Assembly (NCBI GenBank): GCA_035235625.1
Contig: CP141141.1
Location: 17,729,968 to 17,793,967 of the forward strand
Length of the DNA: 64,000 bases
From: Saururus chinensis
Lineage: Eukaryota > Streptophyta > Magnoliopsida > Piperales > Saururaceae
Direction: 5' to 3'
Made by a program: the position numbers and the translations under genes. Of the stretch, positions 42,640 to 55,019 are shown one piece after another (positions within the stretch are counted from its first letter, which is position 1; each line of letters opens with the position of its first letter). The notes under the pieces are model-generated. The model was given only the letters and a program-made list of their open reading frames with translations, did no database searches and had not been told where the DNA came from.

Positions 42640-44870
42640 ATACACTAGCATGCAAAACTAGATAGATAGCATAATTCAAACGCAAATTTCAATCAATATC
42701 CTCAGTAACTGATCGTTTATAATTAAACCCTTTGCAAGTGTACAAGGTAATTGTACTAGGATGAGTATTTAAAGGTTGTCGAACCTCAGGGATGGATGAA
42801 TTATTACTAAATCTAGAGAGAAATTTGCTGATTAAAAACTAGAAAGAACTTAAACTTAAATTAAGTAAAAGAAAGAAATCAACTAGTTTAAAAATAAGAG
42901 ATTAGTATGATAGAATTTACTTAGGAAATCGAATCCACTATAGAACCATAACAATTTCTTCACTTTTAATCTAAATCTAGTGTGAATATGAACAAGTATT
43001 CTCAGCTACAAGCTAGAATTACTTCAGAAAGAATCATTAATTAAATTCCATGGCATGAACTATCTTCGACAATAGCACAAATCATCTATACTAAACTAGT
43101 TATAGGCATGACTCGTCTAATCTTAGAATAACTCATCCAAGTCATTAATTATCTGAACATAAAAACTATTGTATGACCATCTCATCTAAATCACAGAAAT
43201 TAGAATTGATGCAAATATCAAAACCACATCAATCTATCATCTACAAGACAATAAATCAACATAGATGTGAATAAACATGAAAAGCTCTTCCATTAAAAAG
43301 GAAATCCTTATCATACAATTGTCATAATTCACAACTGAGATCTAAATTAAAAAGAAAAGAAACTGAAACTTATCTATAGCTTCATCAACTCCTAGGTAAA
43401 AGAAAAATCTAGCCTTCCATTGTAGAAGAAAGCACTTGAATCTCCATTAAAAGCTTTGAGTTTTTCTCCATCTTCTTCTTCCTTCTTTTCTTCAGAAAAT
43501 CTACTTGCTAACCCTCAATTTCGAGCCAAATATGTCTTTATATAGGCATAAGAATCGTAGGAAGGAGTCCAATATAAAAAGGACTCAAAATTGGTTGAAA
43601 CAAGGAAACTGCGCGTTATTCCATTCGAATGCCCTGCATGCCCGTTCGAACGCTTGAACTGTATTTTCTTCAAAATCACGTTATCCCGATCGAACGGTAA
43701 GTGAGGTCGTTCGAACGCCAATGAAGAATCTGCAAAATAAGCCAATTTAATTCAAAACACCATAGAAGTTTTTTCTAACCTAATTAAATTTAATTCCTAA
43801 TTATTTAACCTATAATAACTCTTAAATGAGACTAGAAAATAGAATAATTAAGAGTAAAATAACGTATAAATTATACTTATCAGTAACCAATTGAGAGTTC
43901 AATATCCGTCTAATTGACCTAACGTATCACAAAATTGATCCTAATGCTAGTACTTTAACAAGTAAGAAATTAAGAGTTCTAGCCTATTTTGCACAAAAAT
44001 TTATTTTGAAGCCAAAATGACAAAATCTGAATCTCTATGTGCATTCATGATTAATCTAAAAGTAGATCAAACCATAAATCAAGCAAGCACCCACAAAATT
44101 TTTACAAGGAAAACCCCAACTAGAGTAAAAAACCACGACACTCTTGGCCTAAAATCAATGCACTAACAAGCAGGAACTTATATGACATAAACAAGCCACC
44201 AACCTTTTGTAAAGATTCTAACACAAACTCCTATTTTTAGATCTTCATCTTCTTTTTTTGATGGCCTTCAAGTCTTATCTCCTCAAGTCTTTTTTGTGTG
44301 TGAAAAATTCTCTTTTGGTTATGTGTCACTCAAACAATTACCATTAAATTGAAACTCTTAAGCACAATGATGATCTCTTGGGAAAACAATGGAAAAAGGA
44401 CTTCTCTTATTTTCTTTTTCAAATTTTAGGTTTTCATCTCTTCAATTATGTGTTTACCTAGCCCTTATATAGTCTATTATGTTGGTTTAGGTGCTAGGTT
44501 TTAATTAGGAATGAACTCTTTCTCATAATGCATAAACTTGATAAGTTACATAGACAACGATCAATCAGTTCAGAAAGGAATCGATCAGTCTCTATTTTCA
44601 TTAAGGTAAAAATATTCTAGTGACCAATATCTCACTTGTGGTGATCGATCAATGTACTCTCGGCTAAAATTTATACAATATGATTCAAGGGCCAACCAAT
44701 TGATTGTTCTAGTTCATTTTTAAGCAATCGATTGATGCACATTAATTTTTCACAATTGACCCTAAATTTTCCTTAAACTTCCAGAATCACTTAAAGTAAT
44801 TATTCCTAAGTAAAGTTAAGTGATTTGTCTACGTGAGTATGTAAAAATAAACCTTTTTATCTTTGACACT
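42640..44870 (-). repeat. LTR (copy b) interrupted by a solo LTR
   Basis: A second, diverged copy of the LTR, preceded on the minus strand by AGACTAAGATGAG and starting TGTCAAAGAT. Both copies carry the same roughly 200-base piece of internal 3' sequence on their outer side (about 42385-42590 and 44875-45060), so the two LTRs lie in tandem, as after unequal recombination. Removing the nested 42710-43882 insertion leaves about 1.05 kb. Confidence 0.55.
42710..43882 (-). mobile_element. Nested solo LTR, 1,173 bp, TSD GTAAC
   Basis: Starts TGATCGTTTATAATT and ends ATTATACTTATCA on the plus strand. GTAAC at 42705-42709 and 43883-43887 is a perfect 5-bp target duplication. Read on the minus strand it begins TGATAAGTATAATTTATACG, a terminus typical of plant Gypsy LTRs. 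It inserted into copy b of the Copia LTR, so it is younger than that element. Confidence 0.88.
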
Positions 44871-45231
44871 CATCTTAGTCTTCAACCTTAATCTTTTAGG
44901 ATTTATTATGCTCCTATATTTCAAGTCAATCAATTCCAAATATGACACGATTACAACAACATCTAGTTAGATTCCTAAGACTAAAATGAACATAAAGTTT
45001 AGGCATTATTTTGATCATTGAAATTAGCCAATGTACATACATTGTTCTTTCACATGCATGTTTTTAGGTTTTTATTTTACTTTACTTTTTTTCTCATTTT
45101 GCTTTTCTTGATTGGTTTTGTATAAAAAACAAAAAATGAAAAATTTTAAAAACACAAAAAAATTAGTTGTTGCTTAGGAGTTTCATTGCTTTTTTTTAAT
45201 ATGTTCAACTCTTAAACTAAAGATCATTAAT

Positions 45232-48200
45232 TGTAATATCCTGGATTTTCCTAGGTTTCGAAAAGTAAATACGTGAAAAATAGGGTGTTTGACCCATTGA
45301 CATTCTTAGTAGAATAACTTCCTCCCTAAATAAAATTTATTGCTAAAATGTGGTTAGAAAGTAAACAAAAAGAGCTTTGAAATGCAACCAAGAACGTGTG
45401 AATCGGAGTTCGGATGAGAGAGATACGATTGTTCGAAGTTGAACATATCATATAGGGCTCATTTACTCGATTTTAAAATATATTTAGGTCATTTAAGTCA
45501 TTTTGTGGGCCCGGTTAATTAGAGTTTTGAAATTAATTTTTGGTGGCCCAATTAAGTTGCCTAAGTGGGGAGGATTGACCCAACCTATAGGGGGATTAGG
45601 AACCATAATCCCCATGTTTATAAAAAGGGATGCTTAGGACACAATCAAGGGGGGAGTTTTTTTCGGAGGCCCTTAAGGGGGGAGAGAGAAGAAGCAGCCA
45701 TGGGAATTTTCAGGCAAGGGTAGTCAGTAATGGAGTTGGAGAAGAGCGAGCTTGAAGACCGGTGTACACCAAGGTAGGAGGCCTAACTATATTAAATACA
45801 TATTAAGATGATCACACTATGCTTTTTAACGTGTAACTCTAAGTAAAATATTATATTAGTTATATTTAATACAAAAGGGGGGATTTTTGTGGCAGCCAAT
45901 GGGCAGGGATTTGTCTCTGTTGTGCCAGTGGCCGCCAATGTCTGTGATGATGGGAGCGGAAGAGAATACAGGCGAGGCGTCCATTGAGGGCCAGTGGCAG
46001 CCGGCAACACAAGAACCATTCACCTCGATTGGTATGTAGCCGGCGGCTGCTGTTATGCGTAGCAAGGTGCAGTGGCTTTGGTTGCTATGAACAAAAAATA
46101 GAGTGCCAAAGGAGAACAATTGTTGGCCATTGGCCGGTGGTGGAATCGCCATCTGAAGGGGATCAGGTTGAGCCAATGTTTCCGGCCGGGCTCAGCTGCC
46201 ACATAGTTTTAAAAAAATAGGGGCTTGAGCCCCGGGTGGCAGCGGGGCCGAGTCCATCGGGATCGCCTCCAGGCGGCGATCTGATGAGGCCCAGATCCAC
46301 CCCACAATGAAGACTGGAGGCTGCACCGCCAGAGGCCTTTGGCCAGCAACGGAGAAGACAACCCGTGTGGGTCGTCGTCGTGTTTTGGACTAGGTCAGGT
46401 AACTCGACCCGATACGGTCCGACAAAAAAAAATGCTCCAATTGAACCGGGATCCGGTTCAGTGAGTTAAAATGGTAAGAAATATTCGTAAAAAATACAAA
46501 ATGACTGTGAGGGCATGTAGAGTATCTTGACTAAGTTTCAAACCAGGGGAAAATCCCAAAGTCTTTGAAATGACGAATTTACCTTGTGAATTGATGCGTA
46601 GAATAATGATTAATGACCAGATTTAGGGGCTCCGATTCAAGGGCCTATGAGCGGATTTAAAAATTAAAACAAATCCCAGTAATAGTTTAATATGTATCCT
46701 AAATTTAGACAAAATATTAATCTAGGAAAAAATCCCAGTAAGTAGATAATTGACTTTTTTACCCCTAGGGTTAAGGTAAGACTATTAATTGAACCAGGGT
46801 CGGTTCAAGGGGTTTACAACCCCGTTAAATAGCAAGAAAATTACCTCGGTTTCATAATGTCAAGATATACCCTTGGGATTAGTTTTGGACCTGTCAAAGT
46901 TTAGGGAAGCCCTAAAAAAGACCAAAATACCCTTATGAGCTGACCGGTCAGCATTTACTTGAATGAAATTAACGGGCCAATGTGATACAAAAACCTCTTG
47001 GGAGATTAAAGACTTTCGTGAGAACAGAGAGGACCATGTCTAAGGTAAAATAATTATCTTAATGCCCTTAGGTGTATTATGACAAGTTTCAATATAGACT
47101 TAATTAGTTAACCCAAGGAGGGTTAGGGCACAAGAGCTCAAACATTTCTAATATCATTATCAAGTTTGATTCTTGATATTATGATTTGTTGGACCTATGG
47201 GAGTCTGTATTGTTTGTGTTGTTCATTGTTTTGATGATTACTATTGTTGTTGTGATAATAATTTATCATGAGCTTAAGATTAATGAAAGATTAATCAAGG
47301 GGAATTGATAGCTTTGGATTGGGCGAGAATACCTAATCAAGATAAAGACTAAAATACCTCATAGGGGTCTGGGACTAGTTCATAGAGTGAACAAAGCCTT
47401 GACCTAACGATTTGCCTTGGTTGATGAACCGATGGCAGTTTTGAGTTTCAACCCCAATCTAGAAGGGATTGATAGGGTTTGGGATAGTCATTCAAAATCC
47501 TGGCTTATTAATGAGCAAGATAGGGTTCAAAATGGTTTTCTAAGTTTTAGCTCTATTGAAGAGCTGCTGATTTGATCGTGTAGTTACACCTCCCTGTTGG
47601 AGGGATCTCTACGTGAGCTGGGTTCACTTCAAATCTATTGAGGATCATTTAGTGTATACACATTTAGATTAGCTGACATCCTACTTGGTATACTTTTCTC
47701 GCCACTTCTGTTTAGGTGCAGTTGTGGGCCATGCCCTTCCACTCAAGTCAGGTTATTTATGGGCTAGGATGGGTGATGGTACTTCTTAGAGGATTCCAGG
47801 GTTTTCATCATGGATTTACATTTGAGGGTGGTCTATGGTGAGTGTATTATTTGTCACTTAAGTTGACATCTGATGAGTCTGTCTGTCATTGGGATTAGAC
47901 GGGGATATTAATTATCGAACAATGGTTCGAAAGATAATTAATAAAATTGTTTGATATTGCTTGTTTAATTAGAACAAGTGGAGTGATTAAAGGACTTGCA
48001 TAAAATGTAGGTTGCTTAAAAATACTTAAGCATTGCATGTGTGATGTTATGCTTCTTAGGTTAGTGTAGTTTCTAGGCAGGACTACGTCTGGATCCAATC
48101 TTGTTAGAAACATTGGAGTTGTTGTCTAATGAGTACGTAGGTAACTAACATCGGGTAATGTTGGTCCGATCCGAAAAATATTAATTAATACTTTTGTTCT

Positions 48201-48629
48201 TTTGAGACGCTTCTCCAAGGGGAGGAGTTGTTTGGTTGTTGTTTGGCCTTGTTTGGTTGCAGGTTCTTTAGATGAGGACATAGTGAGATCAGGATGTCGG
48301 AGGGTGTTTGAGGACGACATTGCACTAATGGGATCTAGTTTCTTACTTCTGTTATCTTGTAAGTAATTGTAATTACTGGCGTGAGAGCCAACTTTACTTG
48401 GTTATTTATTTTCAGACAGATGGCTGACTTGTACTTAGCGGGTTAACTTGCCCTTTATCGAATTTTGACACGTGTAATAATTTCATATATTTTCATATTC
48501 GTATTTGTAAACCCCAGTTACCATGACATGGATATTTAGTCGATTCATTTGATTTGATTTAAAGAAGAAATTTTTTTTATCGTGTGTCCTTTATTTAAAG
48601 AGGGTTTTAAAAAAATCTGGGTCATGACA
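45232..48629 (-). mobile_element. Giant solo LTR, 3,398 bp, TSD TTAAT
   Basis: On the plus strand it runs from TGTAATATCCTGG to GGGTCATGACA; on the minus strand the start is TGTCATGACCC, as in the solo LTR at 18588. TTAAT at 45227-45231 and 48630-48634 is a perfect 5-bp duplication. Both ends and several blocks match the 1.4-kb copy in NUP93 intron 5 in inverted orientation, but roughly 2 kb in the middle (about 45800-47800) are absent there. No long open frame with retroelement motifs was found inside, so I call it an LTR and not a whole element. The extra 2 kb could be native to the family or a further insertion. Confidence 0.85.
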
Positions 48630-49048
48630 TTAATTATCTCTTAAGCTAAAATACCATGATGTGGGGTTAAAATGCCTTAACCAAGAGAAGGATGCTCTAA
48701 TGAGAGAGAAGATTTATTTGATTTTCTTTTGCTTGATGTTACAATTCTCTGTTATTCAAATCACATCATGTTAAACTTGAGTCAATTTCATGATTGGAAA
48801 TCGAAAAAGAATTCTTAAACTTAAGTTGACTTAGGGGTTTACATTAACAGTGAAGTATTAGTGTTCAAAATTAGAGGACTTTAACCTAGATTTCTATCTA
48901 GGATTCAATGGCAACAAATTCATTGTACCAAGTCTTCAAGTGTGTAATTTATTACTTTATTTTTAAAAAAAATAATTCTCCTTTAAAATATATGATGGGA
49001 AAGGGGCTACCTACTTAGGTTAGCCTAGGCTAGTGTGATAGCTCCCAT

Positions 49049-49734
49049 CATGGAAGGCCGTATTGATACGGATGAGAGTATCGATGACTATGGATACGGG
49101 TACGCGCCGATGATACGCTTGGTACGCGCCGAAACGGGCGTAAACCCTTTTATAGACATAAAAATATATTATAACTAATAATATATCATTATAATACTTC
49201 TTTTAGAGCATAATAAAACCGTAAAATGTCGTATAAACTGATACATGTATTCTAAAATTAGTTTATTTGGAACCATACACTATTATGTTCTCCGTTCCAT
49301 ACAAATTATTGCTCATTCTTTCCCATATTAAGTGCTCTAAAATTAGTGTATTTTAAAAATAAATATGAGTCTAAGTTATATATTTAAATAAATGTATATT
49401 TGTGGAGAACTATATATATAAAAAATAATTATGTAAATTACATGGACCTACCCATATTCATCTCATATAACTTTAAAAATATTATTTTTTAATATAAAAA
49501 AATATAAAATTTCAAAGAAGTTGAGTTTGAATTGTATTTTTGTTTTTTCAGAAAAATTTTCAAAATTTTTTTTTTCAAAAAAAAATATTTTTAAAAATAA
49601 AAAAATATTTTTTTAATACCGTATCGATACGTATCGGCCGTATCGATATGGTACGGCCGATACGTGCCTGTTTTTTATGTGGGGGGCATATCTCCCCCCG
49701 TACCGTACCGGTATCGACTGATACTGCCTTCCAT
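49049..49734. mobile_element. TIR element, 686 bp, 8-bp TSD
   Basis: Termini CATGGAAGGCCGTAT and ATACTGCCTTCCATG are inverted repeats, followed inward by GTATCGATAC, GCCGATAC and TACGGCCGATACG sub-terminal repeats. The outside octamers are GCTCCCAT (left) and GCTCACAT (right), one mismatch. The 8-bp target suggests hAT (or Mutator) ancestry. The centre is AT-rich and non-coding. Confidence 0.75.
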
Positions 49735-49739
49735 GGCTC

Positions 49740-50340
49740 ACATCCACTTGACATAAAAAAAATATGTGAAAAAAGAATAAATAAAAATAAAAATGATGCA
49801 AGTTGAGAGGATTTAGAAAGAGCCAAGCCCTAGAAAAATAAATTGAGGATAAATATCGTAACTTCGGAAAAGGCAAGGGTAAATTGATTATGAGCATATT
49901 TTCCCACTTTTGTTTTTAGAAAAATGGTGTAAATAGATTCTAGCAAAATTGAATTGAAAATGAGAACCATGTCTTTACTAGACTTTGAAGAGTTGTCTCT
50001 TTTGTTATGAAAGACCTTGAGAGATTATGAGTGATGAGGACAATAGTTAAATATTTGTAGTTTCTTCAAAAATTAATAAAAGAGAGTTAAAATATTAAAT
50101 AAAGATTTAAAATTATGAACCAATGGAGCAAACTAATCTAAGGCAAGGTATAACTGACTATGATCTTTGGACGCACTTAGATTAAGAGTCAAATTAATGA
50201 AAATTAACAAGATAGTTCAACATATGCCACTTTGAGTGTTTTAATTTTATTTTGAGTTCTGCTTATCAAATTAATGTGATTTTAGTTGCAAATCATCATT
50301 TTGAATTATTGGGATTTATTGTATTTTTTTAGAAAAAAAA
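49740..50340. other. Unassigned AT-rich sequence
   Basis: Nothing recognisable was seen between the TIR element and the decayed block that follows. Confidence 0.4.
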
Positions 50341-51750
50341 TAAAACAATAAAAATTCAAAATGATCGATCACCTCACTCGGCCATCGGTCATTCGTTAAA
50401 ACGGCTCATTCATGAACAAACTGTTTAAATTGTTTGATGCCTCATTTCACCTAATTTACTTCAAAACTCTTAGGGAAGCTCCACTAAGGTGGCATAAGAC
50501 AAATTTGGGAGGATTTTCTTTATTTGACATGAGTTTTTCAACGATTTGAGGGCTTTGTTCACGCACAAGGTAAGAATAGAAAAAAAGTTTGATTTTTAGA
50601 ATTTTTCTCATTGATTTCAATGATTTTGAACCGATAGGAATGTATAGAATAACTAGATCTACCGTCCTTTCAAAATTTTACACGATTTTAAATCTTGAGT
50701 TTTCAAATATTTCACTTTTTGTTCTTTAAAAAACACCCAAAATTGGGGGTTTTAAATTTTGTTAGCTTCTGCTTTGAATTGGTCATACATATGGTTATAA
50801 AACTTGCTCTACTCATTAGATCTACCTTGGGTTGAAATTTGGGATCAATCGGGATTAATTTTTTATAGAGATATTATAGGTATTTCAAAAATTAGGAGAA
50901 TTTTCTTCTTTTTCATATTTTTGAAAATTTCTAGGACCTTTACTTGCTTTCTTTACTTACTAGCCTTTGTTTTAGCCCTTGTATTTCCTTTGAAATTTAG
51001 ATGGGGAAAAAGAAAATGATTTCCGAGGGATGAAGTCCGCCTTCGATCTAAATGAGTCGAGTGGATATGCACGACCTGAGTGAGCTCAACCGATTCGATT
51101 TGAGCGGTACATGGTATACATAGCCTTACGTCTTGCTCTTGACTGGATATTTGATAGAGCAGAATGGGTTTTGCACTTCCAAACGATCTCCACGTCTCAA
51201 AGATTGGTATACCCTCGTTTACTTAGATAGTGGTACTTCTGTTTGAGTTATGCCAGATATTATCACTAGAGCCAAAGATGTTGATCGTCGAGATATTCGA
51301 TATCTGGCATATGGTAGATGTGTTTTCCCAGATGACAACACCAACATTGGATGGCTCATAGGCTTAGAGAGAGGACACAAACTCAACACGACGATCTAGG
51401 CTCATTCTATGATTCCTGACTTCAAACTTTTGCACATCATAGCTCAGTATGACATCCGAGTGCTTGAAAGGAGAGAGTGGATCAGACGATAGACTAGATC
51501 TTGTATCGATTGCCAAAGACCGACAATGAACTCAATCATCCCTCGATGATCTTCGATTAGATGGCAACGTTCGTTCATGGCTGCACCCATGAGATTTTTG
51601 GAATATTAGTACATTGTATCTAGGATTTTCTTGTCTTGAAGAGTGAGAATGACTGGAACGGAGACCACAATGACTTAGATTCAACTAACATTCAAAAACT
51701 GGAAAATTTAGTGAGAAAGTATACGACATTGTTGTTTTCTTGATAAGATA
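50341..51750 (+). pseudogene. Decayed coding-like remnant, probably retroelement
   Basis: From about 51000 the plus strand has short open pieces separated by stops. The best is near 51285-51390: DVDRRDIRYLAYGRCVF, then NIGWLIGLERGHKLN. Downstream pieces include MIPDFKLLHIIAQ and RVLERREWIR. I do not recognise a family with certainty; a decayed retrotransposon gag-like protein is the most likely explanation given the surroundings. The AT-rich stretch 50420-51000 looks like leader or LTR sequence. Confidence 0.35.
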
Positions 51751-53740
51751 TGTGTGTTATTCATCTTAAATTTTACCTTTTGTATTTAAATGCAAAAATG
51801 TTATTTGGTTTACATGTATCATAAAAAGGTGGTATTTTGGGTGAAGTTGTCATTGACTTTGCGAATTATGCTGATGAAATTAGACCTATCTCTACAACTC
51901 TATAGCTAAGTCTTCTAATTCTAACCCAGTTTTGTATGTGAGTCAATGCCCTTGCATGCCCTTTCTCCTTTTGCATATATTAGACAAGTACAAAAATTGA
52001 AATCCATTAAAGCGAAATATTTATACCTAAATTATTGTCACCATAGCATCTTCATGTTCGACAGAAACTAAACTATGGGGTCATGATTTTGGTTACAAGT
52101 AACAATCCAAAGACTTCATGATATTGATAGAAGGTAACAATCTTTCACTTAAACTGACATTAAGTTCAATAAATGTGTATAGCCTTGATTTGTTCATGAT
52201 GTTCTCAATTACCTCCTATTGTTCTTCTCATGCTTATATAGAGATGGAGATAATAGAGAGATGCCAACATGGTTGTATTATAGAACCCTACAGAGCCAAT
52301 TAGGTAGTGAAGAATTGGAAGAAAGCATCATATATATTGATGAACTCCATGAGGTGGGATTATTTCCCTCAAAAAATAGATAGGACAACTTCTACGCATT
52401 CAAGTGATCATCTAGCTGAGATTTCTACTATATTGCTATGGTCTGATGATCATTTCCATAAATAATTTGGTCTCATTATAGCATGTCCTCAAATAAATTT
52501 GAATCCCCCTTCTTGTTCTTTGGCTCTAAAATTCTTTTGTATGAGTAATGTATATTCAAGTATAGATTTCTTGATATAAGGATCACAAATGGAAAGCAAT
52601 TTCATGTAATCTAATGTCTTCCTACTCATATAACTTCATAACTTTGTTTATATGCACAAAAGTATATTTTTATTTTTATGGCTGTTTTGCAAGATAGTGT
52701 ATCCGGATCACAGAGCAAGAAGGCATTTTAGAGTCTAATTCCAATGGGGCCCATAGGGAATCGTGTGGCTTTTCAGTAACTTTATATCAAAGTTTATTCT
52801 TTTTATTGCATTATTATGTCTGACTTTCCAAAGCATTCTAAAATCTATTTTTGAAAAAAATATGTTGATTGATAACTTTAACACACATTTAAAATTATAA
52901 TTCTTAAAATATTTATAAAGATCATCATTGCTTTGGTTAATCTGGGTTTTTTAATAAGTAATTTTTTTCAACTTACACTTTGCTATACAATTTGCCTATT
53001 ATGTAGTTATATTGCTTAGATAATAGACATGATATACACGTTTGTTGTCCACGTACACAATGCTTAACAAATTTTTTGGAATATTGTAATGATTTTTTTA
53101 TTTTTCGTATCAAAGTAAAGTTTAAACAAGTTTCACGTGCTCTATTCCTAGTAGTATAAAATATAGCTCATATAGCCAGAATTTGAAAGTTCTTTACTAC
53201 ATTAATTTATTTTATATTATAATATAAAGTATGACATGATAAGAACTAATAGGAGTTTCGAGAAACGTAACACATAAATTTCAAAATCATATAGTGAGTA
53301 CACATATGGGTCCTTCTAGAATGCATGTCTACTTGGCAGCCAGATCCATCGTGTGACATGAGCAAGATGCCATGCAATATGCTACATATAACGCCATTTT
53401 AATTAATTAATGCTTCATACACCTAGCTATCCCATTTATAGTGAGCTCAAAATAAATGTATGGTAGTGAAAACCCATTGGAGTACCTGCTACAGCCTGTT
53501 ACCTCTGAAAGTTGACTAGCTACAACCACTTTTTTTTGGACACATACCCACATGCAATAAGGGGTTCTTTTTAGACTCATTATAGGCGGGCACATTTAAA
53601 AATCTTTCCTTATAATGATGACAACTTTCCTATGAGGAACTGTGGGTCTCCTAAACCAATGTTGATAGATAAGGCCCAAATTTTTAAAATTCAATCATGA
53701 ACCATTTCATATCATAGCCCATCTCCAATTTGAAACAAAA
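51751..53740. other. Unassigned AT-rich intergenic sequence
   Basis: No gene, repeat boundary or RNA could be supported over these two kilobases. Confidence 0.45.
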
Positions 53741-54370
53741 AATTCAAAGAGACCACCAAGTCTCCCTCCCCTCCTCCTCCCCCGCCCAACGACCCCAAAT
53801 GCTCCGCCTTGCCCTTTGTTGCTAAGCAGCTAATCAATGACGGTGCTCGGCCACCGGCAGCCGCCTAGACCCCAAAGCACATTAGGACCGTGTTGCCGCT
53901 TGCCACATTCAAAACTCAAACAGACCCCTAAAAAAGGCTCCATTTTTTGTTGCCACTTTCAGCAAAGGCTTCCTCTTTCCGTGCCCTTGTGGCCCATCCC
54001 TAATCGGACTCTTGGAAGTATGCATGTATGGGCCAAATATGCCGGAGCCCACCAGCCCGATCGCAGAACTTACTGGGCCTTGCTCAATTGTTATGGGTCC
54101 TGCCCTAGTTGCTCATCGCGTTCTCGGCCGACACGCGAAGTTTGTCGTTATCCATATACCGAACGTGGCAGGTGTCTGCAATTCTTGTCCGCGGACCGTC
54201 CCAACGGAGAGATGGGATTGGGATCTGCTTGAGGGGTAGCGTGCGGATTGCACCCGGCCCGTTAACAGACCCGAAGTCCGATTGTTCATCTAAAATAATT
54301 AATTCCTTGTGTTTATGGGACATCTTGGAAGAAAATCCGGCCGGCCGAAACTACTTTTATTGACCCATGT
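53741..54370. other. GC-richer block with overlapping open frames, unassigned
   Basis: GC content rises sharply and several overlapping frames of 70-131 codons occur on both strands, none with a motif I recognise. The CCTCC-rich start and the conserved-looking AKQLINDGA piece near 53822 could mean a captured gene fragment, but this is not established. Confidence 0.35.
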
Positions 54371-54829
54371 AATCACAAAGAATCTATAGATACCTTAAAA
54401 ACAAGAGAAAAAAGAAGTGTCATGGACTCACACTATGATCTCACCGCCCTATAGTGAGGGCAGCTCTGCCATGCCTTTCTCAAAACAATAAGAGTTTATT
54501 AAAAATGGACAACTAGGGGCCGGTCCAACTTCTTTAAAAAACATAGTTGCACATATACATCACATGTTTGAGGTCAACCCAACAACTCCCTCTATTGAGA
54601 AGGATGACTTTTAGATATGCACTATGCAACGAGTTTAAATTAAGTTCACTATTGCATAATGGTCTTAAACACGAAATCAGGGATTAATCAAACTCTTTTA
54701 GGCAATCTTCATTTTTAAGCGGCTAACTCCCGATTCTATTGCCATGTGCAGTGTGCCACTATGTAATAGTGGCAGTAGGGGACTATTTTGAGTTTATTGT
54801 GTAGTAGAGCATATAAATATTCCCTCTAT

Positions 54830-55019
54830 CCTATATTAATAGTTACATTTAAAAAAATGATAGTTTTTATTAAATAGTAAAACTTACATATATGAGAAGG
54901 AAAAATAAACTTATGATACACTTTTTTAAGTACCTAACTACTTAAATTTAACAAAATAGAGTTATTAATATGGAATAATTTTTTTTTCAAATAAAACTAT
55001 TAATTTAAGAAGGAGACAT
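54830..55019. mobile_element. Stowaway-like MITE
   Basis: Left end TTCCCTCTATCCTATATTAA next to TA; right end TTAATTTAAGAAGGAGACA next to TTA. Ends are inverted and related to those of the element at 57020-57195, with the shared inner words AGTTTTTATT and GAGTTATTAATATGGAATAA. Confidence 0.65.

Noticed and set aside
45856-46220. Frames of 75-106 codons inside the 3.4-kb LTR
   Set aside because: Pro/Gly/Trp-rich chance frames in a GC-richer part of the LTR; no retroelement domain.
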